The translations under genes were made by a program, and so were the position numbers. From the IMG/VR virus record IMGVR_UViG_3300017679_000013, positions 1 through 40,429 of that record: 40,429 bases of DNA; one strand, written 5' to 3'. The notes under the pieces were generated by a model. It saw nothing but the letters and a program-made list of their open reading frames with translations. It was not told the origin of the DNA and made no database searches. This stretch comes from a virus. Below are positions 22,552 through 31,600 of the stretch, one piece after another (position 1 is the stretch's first letter; every line of letters starts with the position of its first letter).

Positions 22552-22883
22552 TCTCTGGCTCCCGTGATCGCCGCATAAAGATCGAGCAGCGGCAAGTCAC
22601 GCTCGATAGCTTTGGAGGCTCTGTCGTCACTTGGAGCGATCTCGGCACGCGCTGGGCTGCATCCAAGCCAGTCAAGGACGGCGAACGGTTCGGCAATGCT
22701 GAGGCAATCGCCACGATCACGCACAGGTTCTCAATCCTTTGGGATGTGAACATGTGGGATCAACTAGATCCAAAGTGCCGCATCACTTTGGACGGTCGCA
22801 GCTATGACGTGGTGGCCGTGAAGGAAATCGGACGACGCGAGGGTATCGAAATTAGCGCGACGGCTCGGGCTGAAAATGGCTAG
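22548..22883 (+). CDS. Head-tail joining / head closure protein
   Basis: 111 residues from the GTG at 22548. The signature of the phage head-tail joining family is present: ISGSRDRRIKIEQRQVT, GSVVTWSDLGTRWAASKP, then HRFSILWDVNMWDQLDP and SYDVVAVKEIGRREGIEI. A small beta barrel of this kind closes the head exit channel in HK97 and SPP1. Confidence 0.88.
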   Translation: MISGSRDRRIKIEQRQVTLDSFGGSVVTWSDLGTRWAASKPVKDGERFGNAEAIATITHRFSILWDVNMWDQLDPKCRITLDGRSYDVVAVKEIGRREGIEISATARAENG

Positions 22884-22901
22884 AAATTTCGGGGAATGCT
22901 C

Positions 22902-23195
22902 ATGATTGGCGTCAAGGTCGAAACACCAAAAGCAGGACCGGGAATTGGCGATGGCGTCAGGGGTCTCGGCACAAAGATCGCCACGGCTGATGGGCATGAG
23001 ATTAAGGGTGTTCGAGAAATCAACATCAATATCGCGGTGGATGATTATGTCCGCGTAACCGCTGAAATCGCAGCGCACACAATCGAGGCTCATGGCGAAT
23101 TGAACCTGGTTGTGGCGCATCCTGTCACTGGCGATCTAACATCCGTCAAGCAAATCACCTTTGCAGACGGCTCGGTCTGGCCTCCCGTTGGCTAG
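22902..23195 (+). CDS. Small beta-rich protein of the connector region
   Basis: 97 residues from the ATG at 22902, preferred to the ATG at 22896 because GGGGA is six bases upstream of it. It reads IGVKVETPKAGPGIGDGVRG, then IKGVREININIAVDDYVRVT and a C-terminal VVAHPVTGDLTSVKQITFAD. It resembles a single beta sandwich. I do not recognise the family; the place between head-closure and gp10-like genes suggests a virion or assembly factor. Confidence 0.65.
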   Translation: MIGVKVETPKAGPGIGDGVRGLGTKIATADGHEIKGVREININIAVDDYVRVTAEIAAHTIEAHGELNLVVAHPVTGDLTSVKQITFADGSVWPPVG

Positions 23196-23634
23196 GTTCA
23201 AAGTCGAAGGCCTGCGCGAATTAGAGCGCGCCTTGGCTGAATTGCCCAAAGCGACGGCCAAGAACACGCTCAATCGGACGCTAAAACTAGCCGCCCAGCC
23301 TATCGCGGACGAGGCGCAAAGGCTGGCACCGCGCGACACTGGCGGACTGGCTGAAGGCATCATGGTTACAGCCAAGAAGCCTAAGAAGCACAAGCCCAAA
23401 TCAGGGCGTGCGACCGCTGAAATCTATGTCGGGCCGAAAGCGAAATCCCGAAACGCGGTGCCGCAAGAGTTTGGCACGAGCAAATCGGCGGCTCAACCAT
23501 TCATGCGCCCAGCTTGGGATTCCAAGCAAAACGAGGCGCTGGAAATCATTAAATCAGAGTTGGGCAACCAGATCACTAAGGCGGCTGAAAGGCTGGCAAG
23601 GAAGGCCGCACGCAAGGCAGCCAAGGGGGCGTGA
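23188..23634 (+). CDS. HK97 gp10-like tail completion protein
   Basis: 148 residues if started at the TTG at 23188 (LARFKVEGLRELERALAELP, the first codon read as Met). No ATG or GTG is available, and the preceding stop overlaps by eight bases. Family features include GLRELERAL, AQRLAPRDTGGLAEGI and the late FGTSKSAAQPFMRPAWD. Such proteins cap the tail tube at the head end. The C-terminal helix is Ala/Lys/Arg-rich. Confidence 0.88.
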   Translation: MARFKVEGLRELERALAELPKATAKNTLNRTLKLAAQPIADEAQRLAPRDTGGLAEGIMVTAKKPKKHKPKSGRATAEIYVGPKAKSRNAVPQEFGTSKSAAQPFMRPAWDSKQNEALEIIKSELGNQITKAAERLARKAARKAAKGA

Positions 23635-24026
23635 TGGAAGAAGCTTTGCGAACCTATTTGCTGGCCCAGAGCGGCGTTTCTAGCCTGATTGCAGACCGCG
23701 CCTATTGGAACATGCGGCCACAAGCAGCAAGCCTTCCTGCGCTAGTTCTACAGGTTATAGACCGCACGCCAGCCTATGCGATGGACGGCAATTCGGCACT
23801 CGCTGAGACCCGCGTGCAGGCTGATTGCTACGGCCTCACCTATTCGCAAGCCAAGACCTTAGCGCGGGCAGTTCGCGCACCATTGGACGGCAAGCGGTTC
23901 ACACAAAGTTCAATCCGTTTCGAGGCATTCCGCCTGGACGAACGAGACCTGTCCGAAGCGGGCACGACTGAGGCCGAGCGGGTTCATCGCATCAGCCTTG
24001 ACTTTCAAATCTGGCATCAGGAGTAA
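23634..24026 (+). CDS. DUF3168 tail terminator/completion protein
   Basis: 130 residues from the ATG at 23634, sharing one base with the preceding stop (a GTG one codon earlier is possible). The pattern EEALRTYLLAQSGVSSLIAD, RPQAASLPALVLQ and DCYGLTYSQAKTLARAVRA is typical of DUF3168, structurally related to tail terminators that stop tube polymerisation and dock the tail to the head. Confidence 0.88.
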   Translation: MEEALRTYLLAQSGVSSLIADRAYWNMRPQAASLPALVLQVIDRTPAYAMDGNSALAETRVQADCYGLTYSQAKTLARAVRAPLDGKRFTQSSIRFEAFRLDERDLSEAGTTEAERVHRISLDFQIWHQE

Positions 24027-24031
24027 ATAAA

Positions 24032-24454
24032 ATGGCGGCTAAGATTGGCTTAGGCACTACCGTTGGATATGAAACCACGCCGGGAAGCGGCACCTATACG
24101 ACTGTCGGCGAGGTGTTCGAGTTTTCGCCCCCACAGTCGTCTATGGACACGGTGGACGCGACCGACTTTTCGCACGCTGACGGTCATCGCCGCTTCATTG
24201 CTGGCCTGATCGATCCGGGCGAGGTGACTTTCACGCTCAATTTTGACCCTGCTTTGGCGGTCTATGGCGCAATCGACACGATCTATAAGGCGCGCGTCAT
24301 TCGCAAGTGGAAGTTTGCTTATGCCGGTTCGACTGTAAACACGGTGGTCGACGCCTTCGTGACTGGCCTGTCTCGCGCCGTCCCGATGGACGACAAGATG
24401 ACGATGGAAGTCACCTTGAAGGTTTCTGGCCTTCTGACTGAGGCGGCTTCGTAA
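24032..24454 (+). CDS. Major tail tube protein
   Basis: 140 residues. It opens MAAKIGLGTTVGYETTPGSG, then VGEVFEFSPPQSSMDTVDAT, DFSHADGHRRFIAGLIDPGE and TFTLNFDP, matching the phage tail tube family with its T-x-x-FSHxDGxRxxxxGLxDxGE core. Hexameric rings of it stack to form the flexible non-contractile tail tube. It directly precedes the frameshifted chaperone genes as in most siphophages. Confidence 0.92.
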   Translation: MAAKIGLGTTVGYETTPGSGTYTTVGEVFEFSPPQSSMDTVDATDFSHADGHRRFIAGLIDPGEVTFTLNFDPALAVYGAIDTIYKARVIRKWKFAYAGSTVNTVVDAFVTGLSRAVPMDDKMTMEVTLKVSGLLTEAAS

Positions 24455-24807
24455 TGAAGTTTGCGCCAGTTCCTTTCACTGTCGGCGAGTCCCAATATCA
24501 AGTGGTGTTGGGTCTTGCCGAGGTGGCCACAATCGAGAAAACTTGCGAGGCAGGCTTTCCGACTGTGATGAACCAGCTCCAAATGGGCTTCTTGTCCGCG
24601 ATCTACACGGTCGCTTCGGTGTCGGTGAAGGTCAAAAACGATCTTGGTTTCGTGCCTATCGAAATGAATGAAGTCGGCCTGATCTGTAACGATAAGGACG
24701 CAGGCTTTGTGAAGGCATTGGCCACGGCTACCGAGCAATTGGGAAACGTGCTTGGCTTGCAGGAACCCTCCAAGAAACCTTCAAAGAGTGGGTCCGCCTC
24801 GGACTAG
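24454..24807 (+). CDS. Tail assembly chaperone G (short product)
   Basis: 117 residues, starting KFAPVPFTVGESQYQVVLGL, then VATIEKTCEAGFPTVMNQLQ. Its size and place between tail tube and tape measure fit the gpG-type chaperone that coats the tape measure protein. Reading in this frame ends at the TAG at 24805. A GGGAAAC slippery site at 24741 lets a fraction of ribosomes move into the -1 frame to make the longer form. Confidence 0.88.
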   Translation: MKFAPVPFTVGESQYQVVLGLAEVATIEKTCEAGFPTVMNQLQMGFLSAIYTVASVSVKVKNDLGFVPIEMNEVGLICNDKDAGFVKALATATEQLGNVLGLQEPSKKPSKSGSASD

Positions 24808-25055
24808 ACCCGCAAGCCTTTCTCTCGCTCGATGATTGGGCGGTTGAGGCGGCGTTCGAGGGTGCGATTGAAAAAGATCGCAACAGTTGGAAGCAAGCCG
24901 CCTTTATCGCGCACCAATCTGGATCGATGGCACGCGTTAAAAAAGTGCCACCGCTCAAAGAAATGATCTCACAATTTGATCCTAAGCCGAACAATTCAGC
25001 CGAATTGCTGCGGATGACACTAGAAGCCTTGGGAGGCGTGACACATGGCAAGTAA
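24454..25055 (+). CDS. Tail assembly chaperone GT (programmed -1 frameshift product)
   Basis: The zero-frame codons TTG GGA AAC contain the canonical heptamer G GGA AAC (24741-24747). A -1 slip re-reads it as GGG AAA and continues open through 102 codons to the TAA at 25053-25055. The added part begins RAWLAGTLQETFKEWVRLGL and contains LDDWAVEAAFEGAIEKD and RVKKVPPLKEMI, a good T-type domain. The fusion is about 200 residues. It ends 11 bases inside the tape measure gene. Lambda uses the related heptamer GGGAAAG at the same place. Confidence 0.88.
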
Positions 25056-27006
25056 CGCCAACATCGGCTCCCTATTTGTTGATCTCGGTATCGACACGGC
25101 GGCTTTCTCGGACGGCTTGAAGAAGGCCTCTGCGTCGGCTGGTGGGTTTGGCGCTAAATTTGCGGCTATCGGTAAAACGGTCGCTCTGGCCGGGGCTGCA
25201 ATGGCGGCTTCGGCTGGGGCGGCCTTTGTCACATTTGGAGCTCAAGCGTTAACCGCCGCCGATGACATTGGTGATGCTGCGGCTCGTATCGGTATTTCGG
25301 CGGAAGCGTTTCAGAAGCTAGGCGCTGCGGCGTCTGCGGCTGGTGGCACGCCCGAATTGATGACGGCGGCGCTTGATAAGTTGAACGTGGGTTTGGGTGC
25401 TTTTGTCCAGACTGGCGGCGGTCCAGCGGCGCAAGCATTTAAGGACATGGGGCTCGCCTCAAAGATTGCGAGCGGTGAAATCCAGACTGCGGATCAGGCT
25501 TTCTATGCGGCGGCTAAGGCGATGGAGGGCATCGAAAGCCCCGCTGAAAAAGCCCGCATTTCGATGCAGCTTTTCGGTCGCGCGGCTGGTGCTGACATGC
25601 TCGAAGTGTTGGCGGCTGGTGAACAAGGCCTGAAGCAATACGGCGAAGCCGCGGCTAGTAGTGGCCGGATCATGTCAAACGAGATGGTCGAGAAGCTGCC
25701 TGAAATGAAGGTCAAGCTAGACGAGGCCAAGTTAGCCCTGTCGCAAATGGCCACGGTGTTCGCAGGGCAGGCGCTGATCTCGACCGAACGATTTTTTGAC
25801 GCGCTCGGGCCTGCGATTTCAGAAGTTCGCAAAATGGCCGTCCAGGTTGGCGAGTTCTTGCGGCCATCTATGGAAGCTCTAAGCGCTTCATTTTCCAAAT
25901 TGGCCTCTAATCAGGCCTTCATGACGTTCCTAAAGGGCGTTGGTGCGTTGGTTGGCGGGACTTTGGTTGTCGCTTTTAGGGCGTCTGTTGAGCTAATCAA
26001 TCTATTCGCGAAGGCGCTTGACTGGGCGTTCCAGAAGATCGCGCCGATGATCAACGCAATCGAAAAGCTGATGCCTAAGATTGCTTCTGTCTTTGCTCCG
26101 GCAACCGCAGCAATGAACAAGTTCACCAACACCGCCAAAAAGATGGAAAACGACGTCACGGGCAATAGCTACGTGCCGGACATGGTGGATGAGATCGTTC
26201 GCCAGATGCAAAAAGCCGACAAGGCGTTCAACAGCAGCGAGCAGGTGATGCAGCGCTATGTTGAGAACGCCAAGCAAATGGCTGCGGACGTTCGCGCCTT
26301 TGACCTTATGTCGCAAGCCGAGCGCGCTTCTGGTGCTATCTCCCGCGCTGATGCACGCGCCGCACGTCCTGACTTCTTGGGCAATGTTGGCGCACTCAAC
26401 GTCAAGGATTCCCCGCTTGCCTCGACTGACTGGATCGACAAGTGGAAAGACGGCCAAACCAAGGCAATCAACGACAATGACGAATTGCGTTCGGCCTTTG
26501 CCAACACATTCAGCGAAGGTCTGTCCGAAGCCCTAAACGGCAACGGCGGCAACTGGATGAAGACGTGGTTCCAAAAGACGCTGCAGAACGCCTTCCAAAA
26601 CGCCATGAGCAACCTGGGCGGCTCAATTTTTGACATGCTGAAGGGCTCTGGCGGCGCAAAATCAAGCGGCGGCGGGCTTGGTGGTATCTTCAATTCTGTC
26701 CTGTCGTTCTTCACAAAGGCCCCCGGCTTCGCGACTGGCGGCTCGTTCAAGGTCGGCGGCTCTGGCGGCACCGATTCCAAATATATTGGGATGCGTCTCA
26801 CCCCCGGCGAAATGGTCAACGTGTCCAAGCCCGGAAACGATAATGGCGGCCAGCTCGTCATTCCTGTGTCGCTTGGTGGCGAGCAGATCGAGACGATCAT
26901 GGTGGACATCGCAACCCGTCAAGCTACGGTTGTCACGGGCGCGGCGTTCCAAGGCGTCTCGACTTCGCAATCGCGGGCTAAGACTTATTCGAGGTTCGCA
27001 CGATGA
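25045..27006 (+). CDS. Tape measure protein
   Basis: 653 residues. The N-terminus, SLFVDLGIDTAAFSDGLKKA, is typical. Hydrophobic stretches (TVALAGAAMAASAGAAFVTF; VGGTLVVAFRASVELINLFA) and long helical segments follow, with a C-terminal glycine-rich GGSFKVGGSGGTDSKYIG and the MRLTPGEMVNVSKPG motif found at the end of many tail length proteins. At roughly 0.15 nm per residue it predicts a tail near 100 nm, short for this family. Confidence 0.92.
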   Translation: MASNANIGSLFVDLGIDTAAFSDGLKKASASAGGFGAKFAAIGKTVALAGAAMAASAGAAFVTFGAQALTAADDIGDAAARIGISAEAFQKLGAAASAAGGTPELMTAALDKLNVGLGAFVQTGGGPAAQAFKDMGLASKIASGEIQTADQAFYAAAKAMEGIESPAEKARISMQLFGRAAGADMLEVLAAGEQGLKQYGEAAASSGRIMSNEMVEKLPEMKVKLDEAKLALSQMATVFAGQALISTERFFDALGPAISEVRKMAVQVGEFLRPSMEALSASFSKLASNQAFMTFLKGVGALVGGTLVVAFRASVELINLFAKALDWAFQKIAPMINAIEKLMPKIASVFAPATAAMNKFTNTAKKMENDVTGNSYVPDMVDEIVRQMQKADKAFNSSEQVMQRYVENAKQMAADVRAFDLMSQAERASGAISRADARAARPDFLGNVGALNVKDSPLASTDWIDKWKDGQTKAINDNDELRSAFANTFSEGLSEALNGNGGNWMKTWFQKTLQNAFQNAMSNLGGSIFDMLKGSGGAKSSGGGLGGIFNSVLSFFTKAPGFATGGSFKVGGSGGTDSKYIGMRLTPGEMVNVSKPGNDNGGQLVIPVSLGGEQIETIMVDIATRQATVVTGAAFQGVSTSQSRAKTYSRFAR

Positions 27007-27593
27007 CCTTCACTTGGCCTTCGGGCGTGATCGGCAATGTGCAAACCGAGACGCCTATCGCACTTGGTAATCCCCAAACTAGCCCGCTGACTGGAACTAC
27101 TCAGGGCGGCGGGTCTAGCGTGATTATGTGGTCGCTCGGCCTAGAGTTTCCGCCACAGACCAACCTGTCAAACGTGCGCGCGGTTCGCAACATCTTGGCT
27201 AAGGCTAAGCAGGACACGGTGGCTATTCAGGTTCGCCAGCCGGGGCTTACAATTGGCAGTCCGGGAACGATTACGGTGGCGGCCGGACACACGGCAGGCA
27301 CCAAGACTTTGCCGCTGCAAGGCATTGCAGGCGGCTTTGGTTTCGTTGCCGGCCAGTTCATTTCGATTCAAACTGGCGGGCGCTGGTATCTCTACACCTT
27401 GGACGCTGACAGCCCCGCAGGCGCGTCGTCTCGTTCGGTCACTTTAACTAGCACGACACGGGCGGCTCATGCGTCTGGCAATTCGGTCGAGGTCTCAGCG
27501 CCTTGGATTGAGGGCTGGATCGAGCAGACATCGCTGACGGCTAACACGGCAGCCCATTACGGCTTCACGCTTTCGATTAGGGAAGCGCGATGA
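27003..27593 (+). CDS. Distal tail / minor tail protein
   Basis: 196 residues, beta-rich, beginning MTFTWPSGVIGNVQTETPI and containing GQFISIQTGGRWYLYTLDAD. It directly follows the tape measure gene, where Dit-like or lambda M-like proteins start the tail tip. No enzymatic motif. The stop overlaps the next start (ATGA). Confidence 0.75.
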   Translation: MTFTWPSGVIGNVQTETPIALGNPQTSPLTGTTQGGGSSVIMWSLGLEFPPQTNLSNVRAVRNILAKAKQDTVAIQVRQPGLTIGSPGTITVAAGHTAGTKTLPLQGIAGGFGFVAGQFISIQTGGRWYLYTLDADSPAGASSRSVTLTSTTRAAHASGNSVEVSAPWIEGWIEQTSLTANTAAHYGFTLSIREAR

Positions 27594-28216
27594 GCATCAT
27601 CACGGCGTCTCAAGGTGACGCGCCCGAGTTCATTGAGTTGGTCGAGATCACTTGGCCTTCTGGCGTCGTTCGCATGCTGAAGGGCCCAGGTATCGTGACG
27701 GCTTTTTCCCAGACTTGGGAATCGATCAGCGACACATGGGGCCAGATTTTAGCCCTTGGTGCGCGGTCTGAAAAAGCTGGCGAGATTTCTAACCGCGACT
27801 TGGTTCTAACCACTACGGCCTCGGTTCGCACGCAGCTTTGGTATGGCGCGACTAGATGGTCGCAGGTCCGTATCTGGGAAGCCAGCCGCGACCCGATCAC
27901 TGGCACGGTCGATGTAGCTACAGACCCTTGGATTGGCTTTGTCGATGACGTGCAGGCCGAGGACGGTATCGACGGCGCGGTCACCGTCACGCTTGTTTCT
28001 AACGCGGCAATCCTTCGCGAGCCCGATGCAGGCGCGCTGACTAGCACGACCTCGCAAAATCGCTTCGTCACTGGCGACACGGCTTTCGACTTCATCAGCG
28101 GGCCGGTTCGCGATCCGTTCAGCCTGCAAGGTGTGAACCCAGATGGCGGCTACAATAATGGATACGGCAGCGGCGGCGGTTTCGACTTTGGCTTTGAAAA
28201 CACGTTCGAGCGATAA
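27590..28216 (+). CDS. Minor tail protein
   Basis: 208 residues, beta-rich: PEFIELVEITWPSGVVRMLK near the start, VRIWEASRDPITG in the middle, and a Gly/Asn/Phe-rich C-terminus (NNGYGSGGGFDFGFEN) that looks disordered. The layout resembles lambda L-like or GTA hub proteins that form the ring between tube and tip. It is tightly packed between the distal tail gene and the DUF6950-like gene. Confidence 0.72.
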   Translation: MSIITASQGDAPEFIELVEITWPSGVVRMLKGPGIVTAFSQTWESISDTWGQILALGARSEKAGEISNRDLVLTTTASVRTQLWYGATRWSQVRIWEASRDPITGTVDVATDPWIGFVDDVQAEDGIDGAVTVTLVSNAAILREPDAGALTSTTSQNRFVTGDTAFDFISGPVRDPFSLQGVNPDGGYNNGYGSGGGFDFGFENTFER

Positions 28217-28666
28217 ATGAACCTCTATCAACGCACGATGCACACGCAAAAGCTATTTGATGAGTGGCACTTGTCGCCGCATGTCTGGGGCTCGCTCGAC
28301 TGCGCGCACATGGCGGCTCGTATGGCTGAAATCATGACGGGCAACAATCCGGCAAAAGATTGGCCTGCTTACGAGAGCGAACAACAGGCCTTTAAGGTCA
28401 TTCGTGGTCTTGGTTTCAAATCCCTGCAGGATGCGGTATCAAGCTACGCGACCCTGCTGGATGGGCCTCTATTCGCCATTGCGGGCGACATCGTGGCGAT
28501 CAAGGGAAGTAAGGCTCGCATGCCTGCGCTTGGTGTCTGTCTCGGGCCTGATGCGGTGCTTTGCTTTTGGTCTGACTTGGACGACGCGGGGCAGATTATT
28601 CCCGGCACGTCAAAGGCACGGCGTTTGGATATGCAATTTGCCGAATCCGCCTGGAGGGTTGCTTAA
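28217..28666 (+). CDS. DUF6950-like tail protein (NlpC/P60 position)
   Basis: 149 residues. The N-terminal half has HVWGSLDCAHMAARMAEIMT and GNNPAKDWPAYESEQQAF, the W-G-x-x-D-C helix seen in DUF6950 and in tail NlpC/P60-type peptidases. The cysteine would be the counterpart of the catalytic one, but no convincing histidine motif is visible. In siphophages this slot, just before the J-like gene, carries the lambda K-type protein. A degenerate or non-enzymatic role is possible. Confidence 0.75.
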   Translation: MNLYQRTMHTQKLFDEWHLSPHVWGSLDCAHMAARMAEIMTGNNPAKDWPAYESEQQAFKVIRGLGFKSLQDAVSSYATLLDGPLFAIAGDIVAIKGSKARMPALGVCLGPDAVLCFWSDLDDAGQIIPGTSKARRLDMQFAESAWRVA

Positions 28667-31600
28667 TGGCTGATCCTATCTCGGCGGCGATTGCGGCTTT
28701 CTCTGCGGCGGCGGCTTCGGTCACAGCGGCGGCGACCACGGCCCTAGTTTCGGCAGGTCTAAGCACGGCGGCGGCGGCGGCAATTGCATCGGCTGGCACT
28801 CAGTTTGCAATCACAGCCGCAGCCACAGCCACAATGTCGGCTCTGTCGCCAAAACCTAAAATAAACGCGACCGCCTCGCAGCTACAAACCAAGGTCGGCG
28901 CAGTCACACCTCGCGCTATCATCATGGGGCGCACGGCTGTTGCTGGAACACTCTTGACGCCAACGCCGCTAAAGTCTGGCAAGGATGATCGGTTCGCGTC
29001 CAACTTCTATGCCCTCTCGCACGCGGGTCCATCTGGCGTGGTTGAGAGCATCCAATGGGGTGACGATACCGTTACTTTCGACGGCAGCGGCAATGCAATT
29101 GGCAAATACAACGACAATATGTGGCTATTCCAAAAGAATGGCGACTGGAACCAGACCGCGATTTCTTATGCAGGCCATCCGGTTCTAGGCTCTAGCACGC
29201 CATCGGCTTGGGATTCGACTAAGCGGGCAAGGGGCTGCTTGGTCGTGGCCTTGGTTGTTCGATACGCGGCCAAGGTTTTGGGCGGGAATATGCAGACGCC
29301 GCTATTCGTGGTGGATGCCAATGCGGTGGCGCTCACAGACCCGCGCACAGGTTCGGCGGCTACCACACAGGCACAACGCAGAAACCCTGCTGTATGGGCT
29401 TATTCGTGGCGTCTAGGCTGGTTTCAAAACTCTAAGCGCGTCATCGGTATGGGGCAGGCTTCGGGCGAGCTTCACGCGGCGGGCTATGCCTATGCGGCGA
29501 ACGTCGCTGATGCCAATGGCTGGACAATCTCAGGCGAGGCGACGACTGCTGATGATCGGTACGCGGTCGAGATGGCCATGCTTCAGGCATGCGCCTCGAT
29601 CCCGGTCGAGCGCAACGGTCTGCAATCGGTGGTGGTTTCTGCGGTTCGCTCTAGCGTCGGCACGATCACGAGCGACGACCTACGCGGCGCGGTCAAGTGG
29701 CGCTATGCCACACAGCAAAGTTCGCGGCCAACGTCGGTGCAAACCCGCTATCGGTCTGAAAGCAATCGCTGGCAGATGGTCGAGGGCGCAGAAGTCACCG
29801 ACGCGGCATGGCTCACAGAAGACGCAGGGCGCGAAAAGCGGGTCACGGTAGAATATCCCTATGCGGCGGGTGGTTCAGCTCATGTTGGCCATCTGGCAGC
29901 CTTGGACGCCTCTAATTCGCGCGAGCCTTTAATCTTTAGCCTGCCATGCAAACAGCGCGCACGATATGCGGGCTTCGTTGGCGATGCGGTCACGGTATCA
30001 CTGCCTGAGATTGGCCTGTCATCCACCAAAGTGATCATCGTTTCGCGCGTCGTAAACTCTGACGGCACGGTCGATTATGAGCTATTGGTCGAGACGGACG
30101 CGAAATATGCATTCGCGGCTGGTAAAACTAGCGCGGCTCCATCTTTTACCTTGAATCCGGGCTTCGACATCTTCTCAGTGCCCCAGCCTTTAGTTGGTGA
30201 ATGGTCATCGGCGGCGGTCACGCTGTCGGAAGGCACCACAACCTTACCGGCGGTGCGGGTCACGGGATCTGCGGCGGATTATACATTTTGCACCGGCTTA
30301 GTCTTTAAGCTGAGATTAAACACAAGCGGCGCGCCCTGGCTGGTTTCTGATGAAGCGCCACCAAGTGCGACGCAACACGAATTCAGGGGTTTGACGCCTG
30401 ATACTAGCTATGTGGCGGGCGTTTCCTATCGCGGTGCAACCGGTGTTGAAGGGCCGGTGCGCGAATTGGGTGCGGTCACAACCGGCGTTTTGATCGTCGG
30501 CACGGTGGCAAGTGTTGATTTTGCCGGTGTGACCGGATCAACCAAGCCCGAAAACAATGCGACGGTTGGCGGGCGCGTCGGGGTAAACATCTTCCCCAAC
30601 TCGGGCAGTACCCCGCTACCCGGCACACAGTTGCTAAATGATCAGATCGGCATTGACGCAAACGGGCGCCTGACCAACACGGGAACAGGCTCGGCGGTTG
30701 TCGGTAACGCGCAGATCACAGTTGACGCAAACGGACGTTTGACCACAACTGGGACAGGCACGACAGTAGTCGATAACTCCAAAATAGCTTTGACCGACGG
30801 CGCGGTCGCTACAGTAAACACCCGCATCGCGACTGAAGAAACTACCCGTGCATCTGCTGACAGTGCTTTGGCGACTAGGGCCACCAACCTCGAATCGACC
30901 GTCAATAACGCAACGACGGGTGTTGCAGCTACAGCCGCTCGCTTGACGACTGAAGAAACTACCCGTGCATCTGCTGACAGTGCTTTGGCTGCCCGGAGCA
31001 CCACCCTTGAAGCACAGATGGCCAACACCTCTGGCTCTGGTCTACAGTCGCGTATCGCAACTGAGGAAAGCACTCGCGCGTCTGCCGACTCCGCACAGGC
31101 TTCGCAGATTACGACGCTGAGCGCGACTGTAAATGCTAATCCAAATCTGTTTCCTTACCCGACTCCGATAAATAATCGCACGCCAACTCAACTTGGATGG
31201 ACTGGGACTCCCATAACTTCTGTCTATTCTTCCGGCGTCGGAGGCTTGGTTTACTATAGAGCACGCGCGTCAGGCGGTTCAGCGCTAAATGAGGGTTATC
31301 AATTCGACCTACCCGAAACGATGGCTTTCAGCACGGGACAACAGTTCACTTTTTCGTGCTACGGTTATGCCGGATCGGCAACTGTCGGTGATCGAGTCTA
31401 TGCGTTCTTAGAGTTCAGATCGGCTGACAACTCGACAAGTCTTTACATAAGCCCCGCAATGACGCTCAACAGCGGCGGGACCAGACAGGCTGTAACAGGT
31501 ACTTTCCCCGGCTCACCTACCAACGGTAGACTACGGGTTATCTTCATACGTGAGTGGCCTTCGTCTGGAAGTTACCAAGACGTTGTGTTCAATATGATTA

